Shown piece by piece: positions 54,031 through 63,615 of a DNA stretch of 64,000 nt (positions within the stretch are counted from its first letter, which is position 1; every line of letters starts with the position of its first letter). Below the pieces are notes generated by a model. It saw only the letters and a list, made by a program, of their open reading frames with translations, did not search any database and had not been told where the DNA came from. This stretch comes from an uncultured Clostridium sp. (GTDB lineage Bacteria; Bacillota; Clostridia; TANB77; CAG-508), in the NCBI GenBank assembly GCA_948468045.1, contig CAOKGO010000005.1, positions 1-64,000 on the forward strand, written 5' to 3'. The position numbers were made by a program, and so were the translations under genes.

Positions 54031-56787
54031 ATGGGTATATTAAACAAAATTTTCAAGTCATATAGTGAAAAAGAAGTAAAAAGAATTATGACAATAGTAG
54101 AAAAAATTAATGGATTAGAGGAACAAATATCAAAACTATCTGATAGTGAACTAAGAGGAAAAACCGAAGAATTCAAAAAACAATTAAAAGATGGTAAAAC
54201 ATTAGACGATATACTACCAGAAGCTTTTGCAGTTGTAAGGGAAGCATCAAAAAGAGTATTAGGCATGAGGCACTTTGATGTCCAATTAATAGGTGGTATT
54301 ATTTTACATCAAGGAAGAATTGCCGAAATGAAAACTGGTGAAGGTAAAACATTAGTTGCAACTTTACCTGTTTACTTAAACGCATTAGAAGAACAAGGTG
54401 TTCATGTTATCACTGTCAATGATTACTTAGCAAAAAGAGATAGTGAGTGGATGGGTAAACTATACAAATTCTTAGGTTTAACAGTTGGACTAGTAATTGC
54501 TGGTATGGAACCACAAGAAAAACAAGCAGCATATAATGCAGATGTTACTTATGGTACAAACAACGAATTTGGTTTTGATTACCTAAGAGACAATATGGTA
54601 ATTTACAAAAACCAATTAGTACAAAGAGGATTACACTATGCTATCGTCGATGAAATTGACAGTATTTTAATTGATGAAGCACGTACACCACTTATTATTT
54701 CTGGTAGAGCAAACGAATCTTCAGACCTTTATAAAAGAGCAAATGACTTTGTAAAAAGATTAACACCTAAAGTAATAGTAGAAGAAGACATTAAAGACTT
54801 TGACCAAGCAGAAGACAATGAAAACTATGACTACATTGTTGACCTAAAAGCAAAATCAGCTTCATTAACACAAAAAGGAATAAAAAAAGCAGAAGAAGCA
54901 TTTCATTTAGAAAACTTCAATGACTTAGAAAACTCTACATTAGTACATCATGTAAACCAAGCTTTACGTGCCCATGGAATTATGAAAAAAGACATAGATT
55001 ATATAGTAAAAGATGGAGAGGTTCTAATTGTTGATGAATTTACAGGTCGTATCATGTATGGTAGAAGATACAATAACGGATTACATCAAGCAATTGAAGC
55101 AAAAGAAGGTGTAAAAATTGCTGACGAATCTAAAACATTGGCAACAATCACATTCCAAAACTTCTTTAGAATGTACGACAAATTATCAGGAATGACAGGT
55201 ACAGCAATGACAGAAGAAGGGGAATTCGAAGAAATCTACAATTTAGATGTAATCGAAATACCAACTAACAAACCTATGATACGTAAAGACGAAAATGATG
55301 TTGTATATAAAAATGAAAATGCAAAATTCAAAGCAATAGTAGAAAGTATAAAGTTAAGTCATGAAAAAGGACAACCAGTATTAGTAGGTACAGTATCAAT
55401 TGATAAATCTGAAAAGTTAAGCAAATTATTAAAACAAGAGGGAATAGCACATGAAGTATTAAATGCAAAATATCATGAAAAAGAAGCAGAAATCGTTGCA
55501 CAAGCTGGTAAATTTGGAGCAGTTACAATAGCAACAAACATGGCTGGTCGTGGTACTGACATTATGCTTGGAGGAAATAGTGAATACTTAGCAAAAGAAG
55601 AAATGAGAAGAAACAAAGTTCCTCATGAATTAATTGAAGAAGCAGACACATATTATGAAACAGACGATCAAGAAATTTTAAAAGCAAGAGAAGATTTCAC
55701 AAAATTAGTTGAAAAATATGACGAACAAATAAAAGAAGAAAAAGAAAAAGTAATATCAGCTGGTGGTTTAAAAATAATTGGAACAGAAAGACATGAATCA
55801 AGAAGAATTGACAACCAGTTACGTGGACGTTCTGGACGTCAAGGAGACCTAGGAGAATCTAAATTCTATATTGGTTTAGATGATGACCTAATGAAAATAT
55901 TTGGTGGAGATGCAATAACTAGAGTATATAATACTTTAGGAGCAGATGAAAATATGCCAATTGACTCTAGGATTATAACAAATGCAGTAGAAAATGCTCA
56001 AAAGAAAGTAGAGGGAAGAAACTTCAGCATTCGTAAAAATGTCTTAAAATATGATGATGTTATGAATGCTCAAAGAGAAATCATTTATGGTCAAAGAAGA
56101 GAAGTATTAAATGGAGAAAATATCCATGACAATATCATTTCCATGATAGAATTTGTTGCTGACAACATAGCAAATATGTTTGTTAATGTAGAAACACAAG
56201 AATTAAATGTGGAATCTCTAAACACAGAAATAATCAATATTTTTGGTATTGATATGTTAGATATTATTAGACAAAATAAAAACAATACAGATGTAATTAC
56301 TGAAAACTTAAAGAAAAAAGCAATTGAAATTTATACAGAAAAAGAACAAGAAATTGGCTCAGAAGAAATGAGAGAACTTGAAAGAGTTGTTATGCTTAAA
56401 GTAGTTGACGAAAAATGGATGAACCATATTGACGCTATGGACGAATTAAAAAATGGTATTGGACTTCGTGCTTATGGTCAAAAAGACCCAGTTGTACAAT
56501 ATAGACTAGAAGGATTTGATATGTTTGACGAAATGATTAATGACATAAAAGTAGATGTAACTAAAATTTTAATGCATATTAGACAACAAGGAGAAACTAA
56601 AAGACAAGAAACAGTAAGAATTACAGGAGCAGCTTTAGAGGCAATTCATAGTGTAGATGGTGGAGCTAAAATTGGTACAGATGTAGACAGAACAGTAAAA
56701 AATGATGAGCCTAAAATTGGAAGAAATGATCCTTGTCCTTGTGGTTCAGGCAAAAAGTATAAAAACTGTTGTGGGAAGAACGCATAA
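54031..56787 (+). CDS. secA: Preprotein translocase ATPase SecA
   Basis: 918 residues. Walker [63 protein letters not shown] and [14 protein letters not shown]. The C-terminal zinc motif [14 protein letters not shown] binds SecB or ribosome. Motor of the Sec translocon at the membrane. Uninterrupted by CGG. Confidence 0.96.
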   Translation: MGILNKIFKSYSEKEVKRIMTIVEKINGLEEQISKLSDSELRGKTEEFKKQLKDGKTLDDILPEAFAVVREASKRVLGMRHFDVQLIGGIILHQGRIAEMKTGEGKTLVATLPVYLNALEEQGVHVITVNDYLAKRDSEWMGKLYKFLGLTVGLVIAGMEPQEKQAAYNADVTYGTNNEFGFDYLRDNMVIYKNQLVQRGLHYAIVDEIDSILIDEARTPLIISGRANESSDLYKRANDFVKRLTPKVIVEEDIKDFDQAEDNENYDYIVDLKAKSASLTQKGIKKAEEAFHLENFNDLENSTLVHHVNQALRAHGIMKKDIDYIVKDGEVLIVDEFTGRIMYGRRYNNGLHQAIEAKEGVKIADESKTLATITFQNFFRMYDKLSGMTGTAMTEEGEFEEIYNLDVIEIPTNKPMIRKDENDVVYKNENAKFKAIVESIKLSHEKGQPVLVGTVSIDKSEKLSKLLKQEGIAHEVLNAKYHEKEAEIVAQAGKFGAVTIATNMAGRGTDIMLGGNSEYLAKEEMRRNKVPHELIEEADTYYETDDQEILKAREDFTKLVEKYDEQIKEEKEKVISAGGLKIIGTERHESRRIDNQLRGRSGRQGDLGESKFYIGLDDDLMKIFGGDAITRVYNTLGADENMPIDSRIITNAVENAQKKVEGRNFSIRKNVLKYDDVMNAQREIIYGQRREVLNGENIHDNIISMIEFVADNIANMFVNVETQELNVESLNTEIINIFGIDMLDIIRQNKNNTDVITENLKKKAIEIYTEKEQEIGSEEMRELERVVMLKVVDEKWMNHIDAMDELKNGIGLRAYGQKDPVVQYRLEGFDMFDEMINDIKVDVTKILMHIRQQGETKRQETVRITGAALEAIHSVDGGAKIGTDVDRTVKNDEPKIGRNDPCPCGSGKKYKNCCGKNA

Positions 56788-56879
56788 ATAGTGAATTACA
56801 CGGATTTTTAAAATATGTAAATTAACAAAATAAGTTCGTTTGGTCAGCAAAAATATAAATATGTGAACAAAAAATACTG

Positions 56880-57030
56880 AGAACAAAAGAGGCATGATTA
56901 AGATTTTATGACCTTTTAGATAACTTTTCATGCCTCGTCTTTGTTCTGTTATAGGAAGTTCAGAGAATTTTCCTATAATAAAATAAAGGAATGTAGACAT
57001 CGAAAATATGTTGACATTCCTTTTTTAGTA
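56880..57030. repeat. Compound hairpin repeat copy and secA terminator
   Basis: GAACAAAAGAGGCATGATTA ... TCATGCCTCGTCTTTGTTC then TTATAGGAAGTTC...AATTTTCCTATAATA (56880-56982), lacking the middle stem. It is followed by AAAGGAATGT...ACATTCCTTTTTT (56986-57028), a strong terminator. Confidence 0.8.
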
Positions 57031-57348
57031 TGCAAAAATATAAAAGTTGATGAAGAGTTAAAAAGAAATTTTTATATCAAAGAAACTATAAATTCAAGAT
57101 GGAGTGTTCGTGAACTTCAAAGACAAATAGGTTCTTTGCTATATGAAAGATTATTATTATCAGGAAATAAAGAGAAAGCATTGGAATTGGCAGAAAAAGG
57201 ATATGAATTAAAAGAAAGTAAAGATTTGGTTAAAGACCCATTTGTGCTTGAGTTTCTTGATATTAAAGAAAATAAAGATTATTTAGAATCTGATTTGGAA
57301 AAGAATATATTAGAACATTTGAAAGAATTTTTATTAGAATTCAAATAA
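57031..57348 (+). pseudogene. DUF1016 (YhcG) fragment
   Basis: Encodes NFYIKETINSRWSVRELQRQ, IGSLLYERLLLSGNKEKAL and KDPFVLEFLDIKENKDYLES ... LKEFLLEF, the middle of the DUF1016 N-terminal domain. DUF1016 proteins are PDDEXK nucleases often found in defence islands. The first part of the domain and the whole nuclease are missing, and there is no proper start. A dead fragment next to a repeat copy. Confidence 0.7.
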
Positions 57349-57369
57349 CTAAGAGTTTAAAAAATATGG

Positions 57370-57442
57370 GGCTTCCAACGGGAATTGAACCCGTGACCTC
57401 TACCTTACCAAGGTAGCACTCTACCAACTGAGCTATGGAAGC
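57370..57442 (-). tRNA. tRNA-Thr (GGU)
   Basis: Canonical cloverleaf: acceptor GCTTCCA / TGGAAGC, D-arm GCTC-AGTTGGTA-GAGT, anticodon arm CTACC-TTGGTAA-GGTAG (GGT, Thr), T-arm ACGGG-TTCAATT-CCCGT. CCA appears encoded. Its normal structure contrasts with the irregular cluster at 48592-49103. It lies just upstream of the Thr T-box, on the opposite strand. Confidence 0.95.
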
Positions 57443-57589
57443 ATAGAAGGGACGTATCCCTTTCCACATAATCATGAGATTTGTGAGACACACAAATAGT
57501 CTTTTCAAATTATACAGAAAAAAAGAAAAAATGTAAATACTTTCTATTGACTTTTTCCAAAAAAAATATTAAAATAATATACATAAGAA

Positions 57590-57817
57590 CAAACGAGTAA
57601 GAGAAAAAGTAGGGTAAAGGTTTCTAAAAGAGAGAATTAGTCATAGGCTGAAAACTAATTCAAGAAAACATATCTGAAAAACTACCTCTTCAAGTTTCTA
57701 GTGAATAAGCTAGACGGCAAAGAACCGTTATCATCTTAAAATTAAGTAAAAAATAGGATGGAACCGTGTAAATAGCACTCCTATGGATATATTTTATTAT
57801 CCATTGGAGTTTTTTTA
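57590..57817 (+). promoter_or_regulatory. T-box leader controlling thrS
   Basis: Contains the T-box AGGATGGAACCGTG (57757-57770), an AGTA/GAA-type Stem I region from about 57595 with a candidate specifier ACC (Thr) in AAAACTACCTCTTC (57679-57692), and the competing terminator ACTCCTATGGATA...TATCCATTGGAGTTTTTTT (57777-57817). Uncharged tRNA-Thr should favour the antiterminator and raise thrS expression. Confidence 0.85.
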
Positions 57818-57972
57818 TATTATAGGAAAGTTCTCCGAATTTCCTATAATATAAAGCGTTCCACAGAAAATTGCTTTGCAATTTTCGCGGGCGAACAAAG
57901 ACGGGGCATATAAATAATCTAAAGGTAAAGTATCTTAATCATGCCCCTTTTGTTCTATTATAGGAAAGTTCT
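57817..57972 (-). repeat. Compound hairpin repeat between T-box and thrS
   Basis: Full-length reverse copy: TTATAGGAAAGTTCTCCGAATTTCCTATAA, AGAAAATTGCTTTGCAATTTTC and GAACAAAGACGGGGCAT ... ATGCCCCTTTTGTTC. It sits inside the thrS leader after the terminator, so it is part of every antiterminated thrS mRNA. Confidence 0.82.
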
Positions 57973-58012
57973 TGTATTAAGAAAATCAAATGGATAAAAG
58001 GAGGAATTTTTT

Positions 58013-59941
58013 ATGATTAAAGTATCACTTAAAGACGGCTCAATTTTAGAAGTCCAAGAAAAAAGCAGCATTTTAGATGTTGCAAAAAAAATTAGTGAAG
58101 GGTTAGCAAGAAATGCAACTTGTGGGGAAGTAGATGGAGAGGTAAAAGACCTAAGATATGAGTTACAACAAGATTGTAATTTAGTAATTCATACTTTTAA
58201 TAATGATGATTTAGAAGGAAAAAAAGCATATTGGCATACAACTTCACACATCATGGCACAAGCTGTAAAAAGATTATTTCCAAATGCAAAACTTGCAATT
58301 GGTCCAGCAATTGAAGATGGACTTTATTATGATTTTGATGTAGAAAAACCATTTACAGATGAAGATAAAGCAAATATAGAAGAAGAAATGAAAAAAATTA
58401 TAAAAGAAGATTTAGAAATTAAAAGATTTTCATTGCCAAAAAATGAAGCTCTTAAATTAATGAAAGATGAACCTTACAAAGTAGAACTAATTGAGGACTT
58501 ACCAGAGGGTGAAGAAATCAGTTTCTATACTCAAGGAGATTTTACAGATTTATGTGCAGGACCTCATGTAAATTCTACTGGAAAAGTAAAAGTTGTAAAA
58601 ATTTTATCATCTTCAGGAGCATATTGGAGAGGTAGCGAAAAAAATAAAATGTTACAAAGAATTTATGCTATATCTTTTCCAAAAGCTTCTATGTTACAAG
58701 AACATTTAGAATTATTAGAAGAAGCAAAACAAAGAGACCATAGAAGAATTGGAAAAGAACAAGAATTATTTATGACTCATGAACTAGTTGGTTCAGGACT
58801 TCCAATGTATTTACCAAATGGAGCAATAATTAGAAGAATTTTAGAAAGATATATTGCAGATAAGGAAATTGCTTTAGGATATCAACACGTATATACACCA
58901 TCTCTTGCAAATGTAGATTTATACAAAACAAGTGGACACTGGGACCATTACAAAGATGACATGTTTCCTGTTATGAAAATGGAAAATGAAGAATTAGTTT
59001 TAAGACCAATGAACTGTCCACATCATATGTTAATATATAAAAATAAATTACATTCTTATCGTGACTTACCAATTAGAATTGGAGAATTAGCACATGATTT
59101 TAGATATGAGTCAAGTGGTAGTGTATGTGGACTTGAAAGAGTACGTGAAATGTGCCAAAATGATGCACATATATTTGTAACACCAGAACAAATAAGAGAA
59201 GTATTTGGAGAAGTAGTTAAATTAATTTTAGCAGTTTATGAAGATTTTGGATTTAACAATTATACTTTCAGATTATCTTTAAGAGATAAAAATAACAAAG
59301 AAAAATATTTTGATGATGACCAAATGTGGGAAACAGCAGAAAGCCAATTACGTGATATTTTAACAGAATTAGGAATTGATTTTTATGAGGCTGAAGGTGA
59401 AGCTGCATTTTATGGTCCAAAATTGGATGTTCAAATAAAAACAGCAATTGGGCATGATGTAACAATATCAACTTGCCAATTAGACTTTTTATTACCACAA
59501 AGATTTGAGCTAGAATATATTGGAGAAGATGGAAAAGCACATAGACCAGTTGTTATTCATAGGGCAATATTAGGAACATTTGACAGATTTTTATCATTCT
59601 TAATTGAAGAATATAAAGGAGCATTTCCTTTATGGCTTGCTCCAACACAAATAAAAATTTTGCCAATTACAGATAATCAACATGAATATGCATACAAATT
59701 AAAAGAAGAATTATTCAAACAAGGCTTTAGAGTAGCAGTTGATGACAGAAGTGAAAAAACAGGCTACAAAATTAGAGAAGCTCAGCTTGAAAAAGTACCA
59801 TATATGTTAGTTGTAGGAGCAAAAGAAGTAGAAGAAAATACAGTTGCGGTTCGTTCAAGAGAGAATGGAGATTTAGGAACAATGAATGTAGAAGACTTTG
59901 AACAAAAAATTTTAAAAGAAGTAGAGAATAGAAGTAAATAA
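58013..59941 (+). CDS. thrS: Threonyl-tRNA synthetase
   Basis: 642 residues. TGS domain (1-60), editing domain (HTTSHIMAQAVKRLFP, and the HxxxH/C...H zinc-like set with CAGPHVNSTG), class II motif 2 FRYESSGSVCGLERVRE, zinc Cys in MNCPHHMLIYK, motif 3 HRAILGTFDRFLSFLIEE and an anticodon-binding C-terminus. AAAGGAGG site. Expression controlled by the T-box. Confidence 0.96.
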   Translation: MIKVSLKDGSILEVQEKSSILDVAKKISEGLARNATCGEVDGEVKDLRYELQQDCNLVIHTFNNDDLEGKKAYWHTTSHIMAQAVKRLFPNAKLAIGPAIEDGLYYDFDVEKPFTDEDKANIEEEMKKIIKEDLEIKRFSLPKNEALKLMKDEPYKVELIEDLPEGEEISFYTQGDFTDLCAGPHVNSTGKVKVVKILSSSGAYWRGSEKNKMLQRIYAISFPKASMLQEHLELLEEAKQRDHRRIGKEQELFMTHELVGSGLPMYLPNGAIIRRILERYIADKEIALGYQHVYTPSLANVDLYKTSGHWDHYKDDMFPVMKMENEELVLRPMNCPHHMLIYKNKLHSYRDLPIRIGELAHDFRYESSGSVCGLERVREMCQNDAHIFVTPEQIREVFGEVVKLILAVYEDFGFNNYTFRLSLRDKNNKEKYFDDDQMWETAESQLRDILTELGIDFYEAEGEAAFYGPKLDVQIKTAIGHDVTISTCQLDFLLPQRFELEYIGEDGKAHRPVVIHRAILGTFDRFLSFLIEEYKGAFPLWLAPTQIKILPITDNQHEYAYKLKEELFKQGFRVAVDDRSEKTGYKIREAQLEKVPYMLVVGAKEVEENTVAVRSRENGDLGTMNVEDFEQKILKEVENRSK

Positions 59942-59956
59942 TAATAGGAGGAAACA

Positions 59957-61048
59957 ATGAAAATAGGAATAGTAGGTTTACCAAATGTTGGTAAAAGTAC
60001 AATGTTCAATAGTATTACAAAAGCAGGGGCAGAATGTGCAAATTATCCATTTTGTACAATAGAGCCAAATGTAGGTGTTGTAGGTGTTCCAGATGAAAGA
60101 CTAGATGAATTAACAAAAATGTATAACCCACAAAAAACAACACATGCAGTAATTGAGTTTGTTGACATTGCTGGACTTGTAAAAGGTGCAAGTAAAGGAG
60201 AGGGATTAGGAAATAAATTCCTTTCACATATACGTGAAACAGACAGCATTTGTGAGGTTGTAAGATGTTTTGATGATTCAAATGTTGTTCATGTAGACGG
60301 TAGTGTTGACCCAATAAGAGATATTGAAACCATTAATTTAGAATTAATTTTTGCAGATATTGAAACAGTTACTAAAAGAATAGATAAAGCTAGAAAAAAT
60401 CTAAAAGCAGACAAAAAATATCAACAAGAAATTGATTTATTAGAAAAAATTAAAGAAAATTTAGAAAATGGAATATCTGCAAGAGCAATTGACTTTTCAG
60501 AAGAAGAACAAGAAATGGTTAAAGAAATGTTTTTACTTACAACAAAGCCTATTTTATATATTGCAAATATTTCAGAAGAACAATTAGAAAATGCAGAAAA
60601 TGACGAATTAGTAAAAAAAGTAAAAGAATATGCATCAAAAGAAAAAGCAGAAGTAATTCCTTTATGTGTAAAAATAGAAGAAGAATTATCAGGATTAGAA
60701 GATAACGATAAAAAAGAAATGCTAGAAGCTCTTGGATTAGAAGAATCTGGACTAGACAAAGTAATTAAAAAAAGTTATGATTTATTAGGACTAATGTCTT
60801 TTTTAACAGCAGGAGAACCAGAAGTAAGAGCTTGGACAATAAAAAAAGGAACAAAAGCACCAGAAGCTGCTGGAAAAATTCATTCAGACATTGAAAGAGG
60901 ATTTATAAAAGCTGAAATTGTTTCATATAAAGATTTAATGGAAGCAGGTTCTATGGTAAATGCAAAAGAAAAAGGACTTGTTCGTTCAGAAGGTAAAGAA
61001 TACATTATGCAAGATGGCGACATTGTGCTATTCAAATTTAACGTGTAA
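59957..61048 (+). CDS. ychF: Redox-sensitive ATPase/GTPase YchF
   Basis: 363 residues. P-loop GLPNVGKSTMFNSI, VPDERLDEL, VDIAGLVKGASKGEGLGNKF (Obg family; Leu replaces the usual Gln), a coiled-coil insert and a C-terminal TGS domain (FLTAGEPEVRAWTIKKG, AAGKIHSDIERGFIKAE). Binds ribosomes and prefers ATP in other bacteria. 15 bases after thrS with TAGGAGG. Confidence 0.95.
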   Translation: MKIGIVGLPNVGKSTMFNSITKAGAECANYPFCTIEPNVGVVGVPDERLDELTKMYNPQKTTHAVIEFVDIAGLVKGASKGEGLGNKFLSHIRETDSICEVVRCFDDSNVVHVDGSVDPIRDIETINLELIFADIETVTKRIDKARKNLKADKKYQQEIDLLEKIKENLENGISARAIDFSEEEQEMVKEMFLLTTKPILYIANISEEQLENAENDELVKKVKEYASKEKAEVIPLCVKIEEELSGLEDNDKKEMLEALGLEESGLDKVIKKSYDLLGLMSFLTAGEPEVRAWTIKKGTKAPEAAGKIHSDIERGFIKAEIVSYKDLMEAGSMVNAKEKGLVRSEGKEYIMQDGDIVLFKFNV

Positions 61049-61100
61049 AAAAAGTAATATTTTTGTAATTAAAATGTAAAATAAAAATGAAAAAAAGGTA

Positions 61101-61213
61101 TTGACATATTTTTTATTTAAGTATAAAATAATAGATGTAAACAAAAGATTTAGTATTTGCATATTTTTGTAAAAAAACTTAAATTATACAAAAAAATATA
61201 GTATAATTTAAGT
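61101..61213 (+). promoter_or_regulatory. Promoter and inverted repeat before LPKTG gene
   Basis: TTGACA (61101), 17 bases, TAAAAT (61124). Downstream, a perfect 13-bp inverted repeat ACTTAAATTATAC / GTATAATTTAAGT (61177-61189 and 61201-61213) lies in the leader. GAGGAGA precedes the ATG. Confidence 0.7.
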
Positions 61214-61260
61214 CAATTGTATAATACTAATATAAGTATATAAAGTGAGGAGAAAGTGAT

Positions 61261-61689
61261 ATGAAAAAATCAAATTTAATCAAAGTAGTTTCAATTTTAT
61301 TAATTAGTGTAATGGTAATAATGTTTAGTACCAATGTATTTGCAGCTGATAATACTTTAGATGATGGAGATAGAATTGATTTAACAGAAAGCATTGGAAA
61401 TGGAAATAAAAACAATAATTCTGGAAATACAAATTCTAATAACAATAACAACAATAGCAACACAAATAATAACAACTCTAACACAAACAATAATAATAAT
61501 AATGCTAATAAAGCAAATAACAATGCAAATACTAATAACAACAATAGTAATAACAATTCTGTATATAATAATAACAATTTACCAAAAACAGGTATTGGTG
61601 ATTCTATTCCAGTAGCTATGTTGATTGTAATATTTGGAATATCAGCAGTATATGCTTATAAAAAAGTAAAAGATTATAGAAATATATAA
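61261..61689 (+). CDS. LPKTG-anchored Asn-rich surface protein
   Basis: 142 residues. Signal peptide (basic start, hydrophobic core to NVFAAD), a short acidic segment, about 60 residues of Asn/Ser/Thr/Ala low complexity, then LPKTG (near residue 108) with a hydrophobic helix and basic tail KKVKDYRN. Classic sortase substrate with an Asn-rich spacer. A sortase gene lies convergent just downstream. Confidence 0.88.
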   Translation: MKKSNLIKVVSILLISVMVIMFSTNVFAADNTLDDGDRIDLTESIGNGNKNNNSGNTNSNNNNNNSNTNNNNSNTNNNNNNANKANNNANTNNNNSNNNSVYNNNNLPKTGIGDSIPVAMLIVIFGISAVYAYKKVKDYRNI

Positions 61690-61697
61690 AACTTTTT

Positions 61698-61730
61698 AGT
61701 AGGATTTAGGGACGGTCCCATAATCCTACT
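61698..61730. repeat. Palindromic terminator repeat
   Basis: GTAGGATTTAGGGACGGTCCCATAATCCTAC between the convergent LPKTG and sortase genes. Confidence 0.8.
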
Positions 61731-62392
61731 TTTGTTTTGCTCGTACAATAATACGATTATTATTAAAATTATTACAAGTAACAAGTGTTAATATTTTTTC
61801 ATTTTGTTCATAATTTAAAACAGGGGAAAGGTCTGAACTAGGAACTTCATAAATATTATAGATTAGATACATATATTTAAAACCATTATTATCAAATATA
61901 TAAATTATATCATTAGAAGAAAGAGAAGAAATTTTGCTAAAAAATAGTCGATTATCATAATTATGTCCTGCAATGCAAATGTTTCCATTTACATTTGGAG
62001 TATCTCCATAAAATTTACAAGGCGATACTTTTAATAATTCTTCAGTTAGATTTGAAAATACAGGATAATATAAGTCAATTTTAGGTATTTGAATTACTCC
62101 GAAATATACTATTAGTTTCATTTGTATTAATTTCTTCTAGTTCATTACTATTATTATTTTGATATAATCTATAAATATTATAATTTGCAATTAAGCTATT
62201 TGAAAAATCTTCTTTTCTTGCTAATTGATACAAATAAAAACTTCCACATAATATAGATATAGACATAATTAAAATAGAAAAGATAAATTGAAATCTAAAC
62301 CAACTTTTCTTTTCTTTTAAATTAAATTGAGGGTGATTTTTTTGTTTGTTCTCAAAATCACCTTTTAGTTTTGTATTTAAAATTTGATTCAT
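61726..62392 (-). CDS. Sortase, +1 frameshift at CGG
   Basis: About 221 residues if joined. First frame: basic N-terminus, one membrane helix (FQFIFSILIMSISILCGSFY, about 35-54) and a linker ending NETNSIF. Then TTT-CGG-AGT; the zero frame stops after five codons. Skipping the C at 62101 gives GVIQIPKIDLYYPVF, the standard sortase opening (G.I.IPKI), then CIAGHNYDN (catalytic His), TLVTCNN (catalytic Cys) and NRIIVRA (catalytic Arg). Probably anchors the neighbouring LPKTG protein. It shows that the CGG shift also occurs on the minus strand. Confidence 0.88.
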
Positions 62393-62445
62393 AATAAATT
62401 TAGTTTACTCAAAAATTGTTGCAAAGATACATTTTAAATAAAAAC

Positions 62446-63405
62446 TTAAAACATTTTATTTTGTTTTACTAATTGTGGCATTATTTCAAATTTTATTTCG
62501 AAACAAGAAAAATCTTTTAATTCATTTTCTTCTAAACAGTCTAAATAAATATCTAATTCATCTAAATTTCTACAAGCTGCTATCACAATAGGGTTAAGTT
62601 CATAACGAAACATTAATTCTAATCCTAATTCTAAAGCTTTTGTAATAGAACCTTTTTCTTTATTTTTAATTAAATAGTAACTTTCCCTAAATCTAGCAAT
62701 AGAAGAGTTTTTAAATTTTTGTAAAGGAACAATATATAGATTATCTACTATATCTTGTATTGTTTCATATTTATTATTTGAATTATTATAAATATTTTTT
62801 ATATCTGAGTAGAAAAAAGGAAGATAGGCTTTTTGGTCTTTTTCTGACACAATTAAAGTGTTATTATCTCTTGGCTCTATTTCTACATCAATTTTATTTG
62901 TATTTTCTACTAAATTATCTTTTAGAGAAATTTTTGATTTTTTGATTTTTTTGCTTTGAATATCTAATGACAAGGTAATAGCAGAATTTAAAACATCAGT
63001 ATTTTTATTTTCAAATGTTATTATTTTATTAGATAGTTCATCTTTTATTTTGTTATATTCTACTAGATTTGCTTTTATTTCTTCTTTGTTATTATCTAAA
63101 CTTTTGTCATATAAGGAAATAGTTTCTTTCAGTATTGTTGTTAATGTATTTGCTAAATTTTCTATATTATTGATATTTTCAAAAGATTGTTTTATAGAAT
63201 CAACCATTTCATGAAAATAGTCTAATTTATTTTCCTCAATTCCATATGTCATTTCCATCATATTATTAGTAATTGCCAAAAGACTGGATTTTTTATTGTT
63301 ATATAATATTAATATCTGTCTAATATAATCTTTTTCTGATTTTAATTGTATTATTAAATTATCTTCAATAAAGTTGTCTAATAAATTAAATTTATAAAAA
63401 AACAT
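62446..63405 (-). CDS. Unknown helical protein
   Basis: About 319 residues from ATG 63405 (AGGAGT site). Predominantly charged helices with coiled-coil character over residues 60-170 (ENINNIENLANTLTTILKET); the C-terminal part is more globular (FKNSSIARFRESYYLIKN, MFRYELNPIVIAACRNLDEL). No signal peptide. I do not recognise the family. It precedes the sortase on the same strand with 53 bases between them. Confidence 0.6.
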   Translation of the reverse strand: MFFYKFNLLDNFIEDNLIIQLKSEKDYIRQILILYNNKKSSLLAITNNMMEMTYGIEENKLDYFHEMVDSIKQSFENINNIENLANTLTTILKETISLYDKSLDNNKEEIKANLVEYNKIKDELSNKIITFENKNTDVLNSAITLSLDIQSKKIKKSKISLKDNLVENTNKIDVEIEPRDNNTLIVSEKDQKAYLPFFYSDIKNIYNNSNNKYETIQDIVDNLYIVPLQKFKNSSIARFRESYYLIKNKEKGSITKALELGLELMFRYELNPIVIAACRNLDELDIYLDCLEENELKDFSCFEIKFEIMPQLVKQNKMF

Positions 63406-63615
63406 TAAAAACACTCCTATCTTTTGTATAATTATAATAAAATCTAATTCTATTATATCAGAAAAAATGACAAAAAATATTACAGTTCTATTACATTTTT
63501 ATAAAGATTTCTATAAATATTGTATAATTAAATGATATTTATAGAAATATAGACATATTGCATTTTATTCAAAAATAATATATGATATAAAAAACAAGTG
63601 AAAGGAATGATTAAA

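Noticed and set aside
16782-62101. CGG frame breaks as simple sequencing or assembly errors
   Set aside because: Typical errors fall in homopolymers and vary. Here nine events are the same base before the same codon type, on both strands, in genes otherwise perfectly conserved, and the AT-rich homopolymers of other genes are intact. Read data would still be decisive.
16782-62101. CGG simply reassigned to another amino acid
   Set aside because: A reassigned codon would keep the frame. In every case the frame changes by one base and the next residues match only in +1.
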